Shown here piece after piece: positions 1-8,230 of a stretch of DNA of 16,544 nucleotides (positions within the stretch are counted from its first letter, which is position 1; each line of letters starts with the position of its first letter). A model generated the notes under the pieces. It was not told the DNA's origin, searched no databases, and saw only the letters and a list, made by a program, of their open reading frames with translations. The stretch comes from Anaerolineales bacterium UBA3905 (GTDB lineage Bacteria > Chloroflexota > Anaerolineae > Caldilineales > Caldilineaceae). The position numbers and the translations under genes are program-made. The stretch covers positions 1-16,544 of the forward strand of contig DGFH01000390.1 in NCBI GenBank assembly GCA_002391565.1, in the 5' to 3' direction.

Positions 1-260
1 TCCGGCGCCAGCGGGTTGGGATAGTAACCCAGCCCGCTGATAGTGAGGCTGTGTTCGGCAAACAGTTCTTTGATCTCGGCGGCGCCGTCCATCGTAAGGG
101 TGGTGACGTCGATGTGCGTCACGCCGGCATAGCGTCGCTCAGCCTTGCCTTTGGGCCAGCACATCACTTCAATGCAACCGTAGCCGCTCTCGGCGGCGAA
201 TGCAACGACCTCCTCCAGGGTCAGGTCGGGCAGAATGGCGCTGACAAATCCTAGTTTCAT
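1..260 (-). CDS. Sugar phosphate isomerase/epimerase (TIM-barrel), C-terminus cut by window edge
   Basis: Eighty-six N-terminal residues are visible, starting MKLGFVSAILPDLTLEEVV, then a GYGCIEVMCWP segment and a GLGYYPNPLAP segment. This is the layout of the xylose-isomerase-like TIM-barrel family: beta1 (KLGFVSA), the helix 'LTLEEVVAFAAESGY', beta2 (CIEVM), and later the beta strand 'LTISGLGYYPNP'. Members isomerise or epimerise sugars and inositol derivatives using a divalent metal, but the metal ligands lie beyond the edge, so the substrate cannot be named. The start is supported by AGAGGAG five bases upstream of the ATG. It lies 29 nt downstream of the Gfo/Idh/MocA dehydrogenase on the same strand. 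The pair is a common oxidoreductase-plus-isomerase arrangement in sugar or polyol breakdown. The family call is firm; the reaction is unknown. Confidence 0.85.
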   Translation of the reverse strand, partial: MKLGFVSAILPDLTLEEVVAFAAESGYGCIEVMCWPKGKAERRYAGVTHIDVTTLTMDGAAEIKELFAEHSLTISGLGYYPNPLAP

Positions 261-289
261 GGTTGCTCCTCTGATTGTTTGACCTGGGT

Positions 290-1441
290 TTATGCTTCCA
301 CCTTCACCCATCGCTGCTCATCGTGGCTGCGCAGGATGGCTTCGCACAAAAGAATTTCCCGATGCCCCTCTTCGAAGGTGGGGAAGAAAGGAGTGGCGTC
401 GAAATCGCCGGCGGCGATGTAATCGTAAAAAGCGCGGAAGCACATCTTAAACGAATCGGGATACCCTTCATTGTGGCCGCCTGGATAGTCGATGTAACGC
501 GCTGCCAGTGGATCCATCAGGCTGGCGTCTTTGAAGAGATGCTCGTTCGGTCGGTTCCGGTGGCCGATCCACAATTCGTTGGGACGCTCGCCGTCGAACC
601 AGAGGGCGTCCTGCGTGCCGGCGATCTCGTAGCGCAGGCAGTTTTTGCGCCCGGCTGTCAGTTGCGAGACCCAGAGCACGCCGCGCGCCTGGTTCTTGAA
701 GCGTAGCAGCACGGCGCCCATATCCTCCGTTTCGATGTCGATCTCCTCTGTGTCGCGGTGGGTGACAGTCTTGGCGCTGAAGGTCTCGACCTCACCCTTT
801 GGTCGCTGACGTTTGGGAAAGACTGTGCGCAGGTCGGCAAAGACGGCGTCAATCTCCAGCCCGGTGATAGTCTGCACCAGGTCCATCCAGTGAGTGCCAA
901 TGTCGGCGACCGCGCGCAACCGTCCTCCTTCGGAGGCGAGTACGCGCCAGTTGTAATCTGTCGGGTAGAGCAACCAGTCTTGCACATAATTGCCAAAGAC
1001 CGAGACGACTTCGCCGATCTGCCCGCTGCGCACGCGTGCGCGCGCCTCGATGCTCGTTGGGTAGAAGCGATAGTTGTAGTTGACGCCGGCCGCCAGCTTG
1101 ACCGACTTCGCCAGCTTCACCAACTCCGCCGATTCTTGTGAATTCATCGTGAGCGGCTTCTCACACAATACGTGCTTACCTGCCAACAAGGCGGCTTTGG
1201 TGGTTGCGTAGTGCCAGCGGTTTGGCGTCGTAATATGGACGGCCTGAACTTCGTCATCCGCCAGAATCTCATCGAACGAAACGTACGCCTTGGGAATGCC
1301 GTGCGCCTCCGCAAACCGTTGCGACTTTTCCGGTGAAGAGCCGAGAATGCCGACGACGCGCACGCCCAACCGTCGCAGCGCCTCGGTGTGCGCAGGCCCC
1401 ATGAAGCCGGTGCCCGTAATAGCAACGCCGATATCGTACAT
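290..1441 (-). CDS. Gfo/Idh/MocA family NAD(P)-dependent oxidoreductase
   Basis: A 383-residue protein beginning MYDIGVAITGTGFMGPAHTE. Residues 9-15 carry the Rossmann glycine motif (TGTGFMG), residues 92-97 the family signature CEKPLT with catalytic-site Lys95, and residues 180-187 the DIGTHWMD segment with the Asp/His pair typical of the C-terminal substrate domain. The family oxidises or reduces sugars, inositols and their derivatives with NAD(P). An in-frame ATG lies five codons upstream at 1456, but I chose 1441 because AAAGGGGG sits about five bases before it and because the Rossmann strand then starts at residue 3, as is usual. It is the first gene of a two-gene unit with the isomerase/epimerase downstream (29-nt gap) and has a convincing promoter about 75 nt upstream. 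Family sure; substrate unknown. Confidence 0.9.
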   Translation of the reverse strand: MYDIGVAITGTGFMGPAHTEALRRLGVRVVGILGSSPEKSQRFAEAHGIPKAYVSFDEILADDEVQAVHITTPNRWHYATTKAALLAGKHVLCEKPLTMNSQESAELVKLAKSVKLAAGVNYNYRFYPTSIEARARVRSGQIGEVVSVFGNYVQDWLLYPTDYNWRVLASEGGRLRAVADIGTHWMDLVQTITGLEIDAVFADLRTVFPKRQRPKGEVETFSAKTVTHRDTEEIDIETEDMGAVLLRFKNQARGVLWVSQLTAGRKNCLRYEIAGTQDALWFDGERPNELWIGHRNRPNEHLFKDASLMDPLAARYIDYPGGHNEGYPDSFKMCFRAFYDYIAAGDFDATPFFPTFEEGHREILLCEAILRSHDEQRWVKVEA

Positions 1442-1515
1442 ATTGCCCCCTTTCAACAGTCAGGATTTTATGCCCTGTGGCCGGGTGGATGGATGTTGGA
1501 TTGTATGGCCAACAC

Positions 1516-1543
1516 TCTATACTACGCCGGATTTCCCTGTCAA
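1516..1543 (-). promoter_or_regulatory. Sigma70-like promoter of the dehydrogenase/isomerase unit
   Basis: On the minus strand a perfect -35 TTGACA (1543-1538) is followed after 16 bases by TATAGA (1521-1516), matching four of six consensus -10 bases. Transcription would begin near 1509, giving a leader of about 70 nt before the ATG at 1441. Three ACGT cores lie just upstream. Seen by eye only. Confidence 0.5.
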
Positions 1544-1568
1544 TTGTTGCGAGGAGGCCATTTTCTGC

Positions 1569-1593
1569 GACGTTAGAGGACGTTAGAGAACGT
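1569..1593. repeat. Tandem 10-bp repeat with three ACGT cores in helical phase
   Basis: The unit GACGTTAGAG occurs twice in direct tandem (1569-1578, 1579-1588) and is followed by a partial third copy, so that palindromic ACGT cores start at 1570, 1580 and 1590. Spacing of exactly 10 bp puts all three on one face of the helix. The array lies about 26 bp upstream of the -35 box of the dehydrogenase promoter and may be an activator or repressor site. Function is inferred from position only. Confidence 0.5.
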
Positions 1594-1611
1594 GATGGAT
1601 GGGGCGTATTG

Positions 1612-1631
1612 GCATGAGAGGTTGGTCATGC
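1612..1631. other. Short inverted repeat downstream of ada
   Basis: GCATGA (1612-1617) and TCATGC (1626-1631) form a perfect 6-bp stem with an 8-base loop, about 40 nt beyond the ada stop codon. No T-run follows on either strand, so it is a weak candidate for transcript end or an operator half-site pair rather than a clear terminator. Confidence 0.25.
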
Positions 1632-1669
1632 AACCCGGAACACGTCACACGCAGCATTCATCGCGGCGC

Positions 1670-2764
1670 TCAATCTGCAGAAGTTTCGCGCGCCAGCAAC
1701 TGTCGTTTACGTGCGACGCCCCAACGGTAGCCGCTCAGGTCACCGTTTTGCCGCACGACGCGATGACAGGGGATCGCCACGGCCAGCTTGTTGGCGGCGC
1801 ACGCGCCCGCCACGGCCCGCACCGCCGCCGGTGCACCGATGCGCTCCGCCACCTGGCTGTAGCTCACGGTGCTGCCTGCGGGAATCTCGCGCAGCGCCGC
1901 CCACACCCGGCGTTGGAAGGCTGTACCCTGGATGTCGAGCGGCAGTGACAGTCCTTTCGCTGGTGCGTCGAGAAAGTCCACAACCTGCTGCACCCAGTCG
2001 CCAAAATCGGGATCGTGCGCCAATTGTGCGTGGGGGAAGCGTGTGCGCAGCCCGGCCTCCAGCGCGTCCGGATCATCACCCAGATCGATGGCGCAGAGGC
2101 CGCGTGCAGTGGCGGCGACCAACACCCAGCCCAGATAACATGCAGCCACGCCGAAGCGGATTGTCTCGCCAGTCGCGCCGCGGCGGAAAGCGGTCGGCGT
2201 CATGCCGATGGCAGCGTTGCTTTCGCTGTAAAAGTGTCCGCTGCTGGCGTAACCAGCGGCGTAGATGGCTGTCGTCACGCTGTCCGGCGTTTGGAGCAAC
2301 GCAGCCGCGCGCTGGCGGCGCACCATCAGCGCGTATTGTTTGGGCGAGACGCCGGTGTGCGCCTTAAAGATGCGTTGGAAATGATAGGGACTCATGCCAA
2401 CGGCGGCGGCCAGCGTCGCCAGCGAGAGCGCCTCGTCCGCGTCACGCAGCAATCCACATGCCTGCGCGACGACGGCGTTGTGTTCGGTCACAATGGCAGG
2501 TTGCGCCTGCTGCGGTTGACAGCGCTTGCAGGGACGAAAACCGGCGGCTTCAGCGGCAGCCGGCGCGTCGAAGAAACGCACATTCTCACGTCGTGGCAGT
2601 CGCGAGCGGCAGGTGGGTCGGCAGTAGACGCCGGTTGTCGTTACGGCAAACCAGAAGCACCCCTCAGCAGCGGCATCTCTGGCGCAGATGGCGGCCCAGC
2701 GTGCATCATCGCCGACAAAAGCGGCAGGTGTTTCGTGTTGAGATACGGTGAGTGTGGTTGGCAT
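1670..2764 (-). CDS. ada: Bifunctional Ada: methylphosphotriester/O6-methylguanine DNA methyltransferase and transcriptional activator
   Basis: A 364-residue protein with the full Ada domain order. The N-terminal zinc/methyl-phosphotriester domain has Cys48, Cys52, Cys79 and Cys82 (YCRPTC and CKRC), matching the four zinc cysteines of E. coli Ada, where the first is the methyl acceptor. An AraC-type helix-turn-helix domain follows at about 95-195 (LATLAAAVGMSPYHFQRIFK and the second half around GYASSGHFYS). The methyltransferase domain ends with IPCHRV at 331-336, Cys333 being the suicide acceptor for the O6-methyl group. Length is close to the E. coli protein (354). The start has AGGAGA nine bases upstream. 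It repairs alkylated DNA and, once methylated, activates its own and other repair genes. An Ada-box-like sequence at 2844-2857 supports autoregulation. It has its own promoter region, separated by 137 nt from the gene above. Confidence 0.97.
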   Translation of the reverse strand: MPTTLTVSQHETPAAFVGDDARWAAICARDAAAEGCFWFAVTTTGVYCRPTCRSRLPRRENVRFFDAPAAAEAAGFRPCKRCQPQQAQPAIVTEHNAVVAQACGLLRDADEALSLATLAAAVGMSPYHFQRIFKAHTGVSPKQYALMVRRQRAAALLQTPDSVTTAIYAAGYASSGHFYSESNAAIGMTPTAFRRGATGETIRFGVAACYLGWVLVAATARGLCAIDLGDDPDALEAGLRTRFPHAQLAHDPDFGDWVQQVVDFLDAPAKGLSLPLDIQGTAFQRRVWAALREIPAGSTVSYSQVAERIGAPAAVRAVAGACAANKLAVAIPCHRVVRQNGDLSGYRWGVARKRQLLARETSAD

Positions 2765-2806
2765 GACGCAATCTCTCCTGATCTAGTGCGACTTGATGAT
2801 GTCTCA

Positions 2807-2835
2807 ATCATAACCGTTGCGCCATGTGTGTACAC
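2807..2835 (-). promoter_or_regulatory. Candidate ada promoter (good -10, no good -35)
   Basis: TATGAT (minus strand, 2812-2807) matches five of six consensus -10 bases. The hexamer 17 bp upstream is GTGTAC, not like TTGACA, as expected for a promoter that needs an activator. The start point would be near 2800, with a leader of about 36 nt that includes the AGGAGA ribosome binding site. Confidence 0.4.
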
Positions 2836-2842
2836 TCGATTT

Positions 2843-2857
2843 CTTGCGCAGGAATTT
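2843..2857 (-). promoter_or_regulatory. Ada box upstream of ada
   Basis: On the minus strand AAATTCCTGCGCAAG contains AAT, six bases, then GCAA, the A-box/B-box spacing recalled for the E. coli ada operator (AAATTAAAGCGCAAG): only the three central bases differ. It lies 8 bp upstream of the position a -35 box would take for the TATGAT at 2812-2807. The match to E. coli is from memory; the position fits methyl-Ada activation. Confidence 0.6.
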
Positions 2858-2901
2858 GGGTTGGCGCCATATCGGCGGCATAGCTCGATCCACATCTGCC
2901 T

Positions 2902-3903
<1,002 letters not shown>

Positions 3904-3936
3904 TCGCCTCCTGGCGGGAGAGTTTTCCGGGTCGAA

Positions 3937-4725
3937 CTACGGTTGCGCTGTCGGCTTGACGGCGCGGGTGGCGATATAGGTCGGCGTGTACTCGTTCAAC
4001 TTGACGCCTGGCCAGATGTCTTCGTAGAAGCCGGTCAACACGAAACCGGCGTCGAGCTGGCCGCCGATCTGGTCGGTCAATGTATGGCCGAACTCCAGCG
4101 GTTGGAGATCAGCAAGATACAGGGCGCGTTCGGCGTCGGTCAGGCTGGTGAGGTCGGAGTAGGGCAGCGTATGGCGCACCTGCAACACGCCGTCGTCGGC
4201 CAGTTCCTGGTCGAAGAGGTAGAGGATCGGGTTGCAGAAACCGGCCAGCAGCACGCCGCCTGGGCGCAACACCCGAAAGCACTCGCGCCAGACCGGGCGC
4301 ACATCGGGCACAAAGAGGTTCGAGGTCGGATGGACGATCAGATCAAAGGTTGCAGCGGCAAAGATCGTCAGGTCGCGCATGTCGCCTTCGACGGTGCGCA
4401 CATCGAGGTCGTCGCGTCGCGCCACAAAGCGATCTTGCGCCAGTTGTTGTGGCGAATTGTCGAAAACAGTGACGTTGGCGCCCACCGCCGCCAGGATCGG
4501 CCCCTGCTGTCCGCCGCCCCCTGCCAGGCAGAGCACATCAGCGCCCGCCAGCGGCGGAAACCAGGTGTGTGGAACCGGTCGCGTCGGCGTCAGGACAATC
4601 TGCCATTTGCCCTGACGCGCGGCGGCAATCTCCTCGGCAGTGACCGGCGTCGTCCACCGGCTGGAACGCTCGACAGCTTTGTCCCAGGCGCGGGCGTTGT
4701 AGCGGCGAATCTCATCGGTGTTCAT
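3937..4725 (-). CDS. Class I SAM-dependent methyltransferase
   Basis: A 262-residue protein starting MNTDEIRRYNARAWDKAVE. Residues 62-73 (ADVLCLAGGGGQ) form the glycine-rich SAM-binding motif I, followed by the acidic residue ending beta2 (VTVFDNS, Asp89), motif II/III around VEGDMRD (112-118) and FDLIVHP (127-133), and the post-motif RVLRPGGVLLAGF (151-163). The substrate is unknown. An in-frame ATG ten codons upstream (4755) would lengthen the overlap with galT to 44 nt. I prefer 4725, which overlaps the galT end by 14 nt and starts at the family-typical N-terminus. The overlap suggests translational coupling. No membrane segment is seen. A small-molecule methyltransferase is likely, but neither partner gene tells which. 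Confidence 0.85.
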   Translation of the reverse strand: MNTDEIRRYNARAWDKAVERSSRWTTPVTAEEIAAARQGKWQIVLTPTRPVPHTWFPPLAGADVLCLAGGGGQQGPILAAVGANVTVFDNSPQQLAQDRFVARRDDLDVRTVEGDMRDLTIFAAATFDLIVHPTSNLFVPDVRPVWRECFRVLRPGGVLLAGFCNPILYLFDQELADDGVLQVRHTLPYSDLTSLTDAERALYLADLQPLEFGHTLTDQIGGQLDAGFVLTGFYEDIWPGVKLNEYTPTYIATRAVKPTAQP

Positions 4726-5743
4726 GATGTTGCCCAAGCAACAAAGCGCTGTCATCGACGCGACGCAGAAATGCGGCGCACTCCTCTGGCAACGATGGGT
4801 TGATATAAATGCCGCTGCCCAGCTCGAAACCAGCTGTCAGCGAGATGCGCGGCACGATGGTGATGTACCAGTGCAGGTAAGGCACGCCCAGGTCGCGCAC
4901 CGGCGCGCTGCGGATCACGTAGTTAAAATCGGGGTTGTTCAAGCCGATATAAAGCTTGCGCAGCAACGTGTGCATGATCCGTCCCAGGTCTTCCACTTCA
5001 GGTGGCGTGGCGTGGAGAAAGGTGGCGGCGTGCGCTTTGGGCACAATCCACAAATGGAAGGGTGAAAAGGCGGCGTAAGGCGAAAAGGCAACGAAATGCT
5101 CGCTCTCCAACACGATGCGGCGGCCATCGGCGCGCTCCTGCTCCAACATTTCGCAGTAGGCGCAACCGCCCACCTCGTCGAAGTGCATTCGCGCTGTGTC
5201 GGCGCGCACCCGTACATCGCTCGGCACCATCGGCAGCGCCATCATCTGGGCGTGGGGGTGTCGCAGCGAGGCGCCGGCCTGACGCCCGTGGTTCTTGAAG
5301 AACTGGATGTATTCGATGCGCGGGTCGAGCTGCACCTGCCAGGCGCGGTCGATAAACGCCTGCAAGACGCGCGCCAGACTTTCTGGCGTTTCGAGCGCGG
5401 CGCAGGTGTTGTGCGTCGGCGACTCGACGATTACCTCATGGTAGCCCACTCCGGAGATGCGGCGCACCAGCCCTCGATATTCGCGCTCCAGCGTGGCCGA
5501 CTCTGCCAGCGCCGGGTAGCGATTGCCCACGATGCGCACCTGCCAGGGTGCGTCGGCGGGCACGCGCATCACTTCTAGCTCGGCTTCTTCGTTGCCCGGG
5601 CAGAAAGGACAGCCCGCCTCCCACGTTGGCCCTTCACCGCACATCAGTCGTCCCGGCTCAACGAACTCGTGCGGGCGTCGGGCGCGTTCGGAAGCGATGA
5701 TGACCCACTCTTTGGTGGCAAGATTTTGGCGCAACTCGGACAT
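4712..5743 (-). CDS. galT: Galactose-1-phosphate uridylyltransferase (HIT superfamily)
   Basis: A 343-residue protein. The signature HPHAQ at 162-166 holds the nucleophile His164, which is uridylylated when UMP is exchanged between UDP-glucose and galactose-1-phosphate. Zinc-site residues Cys45/Cys48 (CPFCPG), His111 (SPTHN) and His162 correspond to Cys52/Cys55/His115/His164 of E. coli GalT. A second CxxC (CAYC, 194-197) is present, as in many GalT-like proteins outside enterobacteria. The C-terminal half repeats the fold (FHLWIVPKAHAATF; YLHWYITIVPR). No galK or galE lies beside it. The start is 6 nt after the cystathionine synthase stop with only a weak GCCGGG ribosome site, and the end overlaps the methyltransferase start, so it probably depends on readthrough from upstream. 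A related nucleotidyltransferase specificity, such as ADP-sugar, cannot be excluded. Confidence 0.88.
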   Translation of the reverse strand: MSELRQNLATKEWVIIASERARRPHEFVEPGRLMCGEGPTWEAGCPFCPGNEEAELEVMRVPADAPWQVRIVGNRYPALAESATLEREYRGLVRRISGVGYHEVIVESPTHNTCAALETPESLARVLQAFIDRAWQVQLDPRIEYIQFFKNHGRQAGASLRHPHAQMMALPMVPSDVRVRADTARMHFDEVGGCAYCEMLEQERADGRRIVLESEHFVAFSPYAAFSPFHLWIVPKAHAATFLHATPPEVEDLGRIMHTLLRKLYIGLNNPDFNYVIRSAPVRDLGVPYLHWYITIVPRISLTAGFELGSGIYINPSLPEECAAFLRRVDDSALLLGQHHEHR

Positions 5744-5749
5744 ACCCGG

Positions 5750-6952
5750 CTAAATCCTGTCTAGCGCCTGCGCCAGATCGGCGATCAAATCCGCCGTCTC
5801 TTCGATGCCGACGCAAAGGCGCACTAACTCATCGCGAATGCCTAGCGCCAGCCGTTCTTCGGGTGGCACAGCGGCGTAGCCCATGACTGCCAGCGGGCTG
5901 ACCATCGTTTCGACGCCGCCCAGACTTGGGCCGATGGTGGGGATGCGTAGTGCATCGATGAAGCGATGCGCCTGTTCCATGTCGCCGTCGATCTCAAAGC
6001 TCACGACGCCGCCGCCGCCGCGCAGAGTCGCCTCTGCCACAACATGGTCGGGATGACTCGGCAGCAGCGGATACCAGACGCGGCGCACCTTGGGATGAGT
6101 CTCCAGAAATTGTGCAATCGCCAGCCCGCTGGCGTTCTGGCGTTCGACGCGCAGCGCCAGCGTCTTGGCGCCGCGCAGAATCAAGTATGCAGTCTGCGGC
6201 GCAACCAGGTTGCCAAAAAGACCCTGCATCTGACGCAGCGGCGTTGTCAGATCATAGCGCCCGACGACCGCCCCCGCCATCACGTCGTTGTGGCCGGAGA
6301 GATACTTGGTCAGGCTGTGGATGACCAGATCAACGCCGTATTGAAGAGGGCGCAGGTTGTACGGTGTGGCAAAGGTTGCATCGACAACCGTCAGCAGGTT
6401 GTATTGTTTGGCGATCTCGACCAGGCGAGGGAGATCGAGACAGCGCATGAACGGGTTGGTCGGCGACTCGGAGAAGATCAAACGCGTCTCCGGGCGAATG
6501 GCTGCCTCCAGTGCAGCGTAATCACCCATCGGCACGAGCGTACAGCCGATGCCGTAACGCTTCAGAAAGCCCTGGCTGAATTCCAGCGTGCTGTGGTAGC
6601 AATTGTCGGTCAGAATGAAGTGCTGACCTGGTTGTAGCAGCAGGAGGAGCGTTCCCGTCACCGCTGCCATGCCGCTGCTGACGGCAATGGCATCCTGCGC
6701 GCCTTCGAGTGCGGCAAGTTTGGCTTCGAGCGCGCGCACGGTGGGATTGCCGTAGCGTCCATACTCCTCACGCTCCGGCTCGCTCCAAAAGAAGCGTTCC
6801 TCGGTGTAGTTGACCAGCTCTGCGGTGTCGGCAAAGGTGTAGACAGCCGTCTGCACCACCGGCACGGTCAGGCTGTGGTGGGCGCGAAAGCGCGCTTCGC
6901 CGGCATGGACGGCTTGTGTAGATGTCGCGGTGGTTGATGTACTTGCGTGCAT
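5750..6952 (-). CDS. metB: Cystathionine gamma-synthase-like PLP enzyme (Cys/Met metabolism family)
   Basis: A 400-residue protein with the family hallmarks: EYGRYGNPTVRALE (63-76), SSGMAAV (92-98), ESPTNPF (162-168), DATFATPYNL (191-200), and the PLP-binding HSLTKYLSGHND with Schiff-base Lys216. The C-terminal domain has LGGVETMVSPLAVM (344-357). The YGRYGNPT block and the FxWSEPE insert before it recall cystathionine gamma-synthases more than gamma-lyases; beta-lyase or O-acetylhomoserine sulfhydrylase activities are alternatives. The enzyme would join O-acyl-homoserine and cysteine to form cystathionine in methionine synthesis. The ribosome binding site is weak (CGGGCATCC before the ATG). 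It is the first gene of the minus-strand cluster running to 2902 and lies divergent from the oxoacid dehydrogenase operon. Confidence 0.88.
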   Translation of the reverse strand: MHASTSTTATSTQAVHAGEARFRAHHSLTVPVVQTAVYTFADTAELVNYTEERFFWSEPEREEYGRYGNPTVRALEAKLAALEGAQDAIAVSSGMAAVTGTLLLLLQPGQHFILTDNCYHSTLEFSQGFLKRYGIGCTLVPMGDYAALEAAIRPETRLIFSESPTNPFMRCLDLPRLVEIAKQYNLLTVVDATFATPYNLRPLQYGVDLVIHSLTKYLSGHNDVMAGAVVGRYDLTTPLRQMQGLFGNLVAPQTAYLILRGAKTLALRVERQNASGLAIAQFLETHPKVRRVWYPLLPSHPDHVVAEATLRGGGGVVSFEIDGDMEQAHRFIDALRIPTIGPSLGGVETMVSPLAVMGYAAVPPEERLALGIRDELVRLCVGIEETADLIADLAQALDRI

Positions 6953-7002
6953 GGATGCCCGTTTCTTCGCGGTCGAAATCAGCGTAAAACCTTCAAAGGG
7001 GA

Positions 7003-7031
7003 AGGATAGCAGACGCCTGACCGCCCCGCAA
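7003..7031 (-). promoter_or_regulatory. Candidate promoter for the metB-galT cluster
   Basis: On the minus strand TTGCGG (7031-7026), a 17-bp spacer and TATCCT (7008-7003) preceded by TG one base away, an extended -10 form. The start would be near 6996, giving a leader of about 44 nt. The match is moderate, and another TATAAG at 7061-7056 competes. Confidence 0.3.
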
Positions 7032-7090
7032 ATGAAACCGGCGAAGCCTCGAAATCTTATACATCGTTACATCAATGCGGTTGGTGGGTG

Positions 7091-7099
7091 TGCTATAAT
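7091..7099 (+). promoter_or_regulatory. Perfect extended -10 promoter of the oxoacid dehydrogenase operon
   Basis: TGCTATAAT at 7091-7099 is a perfect extended -10 element (TGn plus TATAAT). No good -35 hexamer is found 16-18 bp upstream, but TACATC occurs twice 8 bp apart (7060-7065, 7068-7073), where an activator could bind. The start point would be near 7106, with a leader of about 97 nt before the E1 alpha ATG. Confidence 0.6.
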
Positions 7100-7117
7100 C
7101 TTGTGTCAAGAAAAACC

Positions 7118-7148
7118 AGGCGCCCCTGAGACGCCAGCAGCGGCGCCT
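7118..7148 (+). promoter_or_regulatory. Inverted repeat in the 5' leader of the oxoacid dehydrogenase operon
   Basis: AGGCGCC (7118-7124) and GGCGCCT (7142-7148) are perfect 7-bp inverted copies flanking 17 bases, starting about 12 nt downstream of the predicted start point. It could be an RNA hairpin or, in DNA, an operator dyad placed to block early transcription. No T-run follows, so it is not a simple terminator. Confidence 0.45.
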
Positions 7149-7202
7149 ACACAAAACTGAAAAGCGGGATATTCAGCATGCAAATTAACAGGGGAATTTA
7201 GA

Positions 7203-8225
7203 ATGGCAGAACCCTCTCTCAAGGCCAGCATACCTTCGGCGCAAGCGGCGGTAGCCGAGCCGACCGCCGTCCTCGCCACCGACCAACTGCTTTCCATGTA
7301 TCGCATGATGTTTCTGATCCGTCGCGTCGAAGAGTCGCTGTTGGAGCTGGCCGAGTCCGGCAAGATCGGCGGCGCCATGCATACGGCGATCGGGCATGAA
7401 GGCGCTGCCGTCGGCATGGCGGCGGCGCTGCGCAAAGACGATTATCTAACCTGCACCTATCGCGGTCATCATCATTCACTGGCGCGCGGCATGGATCCAA
7501 AACGGGCAATCTGTGAAGTGTTGGGCAAAGCGCCTGGCTTCGCCAAAGGCAAAGGCGGTTCAATGCACTTCGTCGATCCTTCGTTAGGGTTGATGGGCGC
7601 CAACGGCATTGTCGGCGCGCAGGTGCCCCACGCCGCCGGCATGGCGCTGGCTGCCAAAATTCGCGGCGAAGACCGGATCGCCATCACCTTCTTTGGCGAT
7701 GGCGCCCTCTATCAGGGGCTTATGCATGAGACCTTCAACATGGCGCAGAAGTGGAAGCTGCCTGTCATCTTCTACTGCGAGAACAATCGTTACTCAGAGA
7801 TGACGCCGATCGCACGCACATCTTCAGTCAGCGAGATTTATCAATTCGTGCGCGCCTACGGCATGGAAAGCATCCAGATCGACGGCAACGATGTTGAAGT
7901 CGTCTATGACGCCGTCTCCAAAGCCGCTGCACGCGCCCGCGCTGGCGAAGGCCCAACCTTTATTGAAGGCATTACCTACCGCCTGGCCGGGCACATGGCG
8001 GGCGATCTGGAAACCTATCGTTCCTCTGAGGAGATCGAGATGCAGCGCGCCTACGAGCCGCTGACGCAACTTCAGCAGAAATTGTTGGATCGCGGCGTGC
8101 CCGAAGATGAACTCAATCGCATTCGCGCTGAGGTGGAGGAAGAGGTGCAGGCCGCCGTCGAGTACGCCGTCGAAGCGCCCTGGCCAGATGTCGCCGAAGC
8201 CTATACGGACGTGTACAAAGTCTAG
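7203..8225 (+). CDS. pdhA: 2-oxoacid (pyruvate/acetoin-type) dehydrogenase E1 component, alpha subunit
   Basis: A 340-residue TPP-dependent E1 alpha subunit. The thiamine-diphosphate/Mg motif runs from GDGALYQG (165-172) to ENN (193-195). Other landmarks are IGHEG (63-67), YRGHHHSLARG (86-96), GKGGSMHFVDP (116-126) and GANGIVGAQVP (132-142). The loop YRLAGHMAGDLETYRS (259-274) resembles acetoin dehydrogenase (GHFEGDxxTYR) more than classical pyruvate E1 (GHSMSDP), so the substrate, pyruvate, acetoin or another 2-oxoacid, is uncertain. With E1 beta it decarboxylates the oxoacid and passes the acyl group to lipoyl-E2. The start has AGGGGA seven bases upstream. The N-terminal 25 residues, rich in Ala, Pro and Ser, look like a flexible extension. 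First gene of the plus-strand operon. Confidence 0.93.
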   Translation: MAEPSLKASIPSAQAAVAEPTAVLATDQLLSMYRMMFLIRRVEESLLELAESGKIGGAMHTAIGHEGAAVGMAAALRKDDYLTCTYRGHHHSLARGMDPKRAICEVLGKAPGFAKGKGGSMHFVDPSLGLMGANGIVGAQVPHAAGMALAAKIRGEDRIAITFFGDGALYQGLMHETFNMAQKWKLPVIFYCENNRYSEMTPIARTSSVSEIYQFVRAYGMESIQIDGNDVEVVYDAVSKAAARARAGEGPTFIEGITYRLAGHMAGDLETYRSSEEIEMQRAYEPLTQLQQKLLDRGVPEDELNRIRAEVEEEVQAAVEYAVEAPWPDVAEAYTDVYKV

Positions 8226-8230
8226 CCGAA

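Noticed and set aside
2828..2835. Palindrome GTGTACAC near the ada promoter
   Set aside because: Eight bases only, overlapping the -35 position; nothing links it to a known regulator.
3943..4803. Open frame of 286 codons on the plus strand across the methyltransferase and galT
   Set aside because: Antisense to two well-supported genes, no ribosome site and no domain.
7056..7061. TATAAG (minus strand) as the -10 of metB
   Set aside because: No usable -35 at 16-18 bp; the extended -10 at 7003-7008 has a better arrangement.
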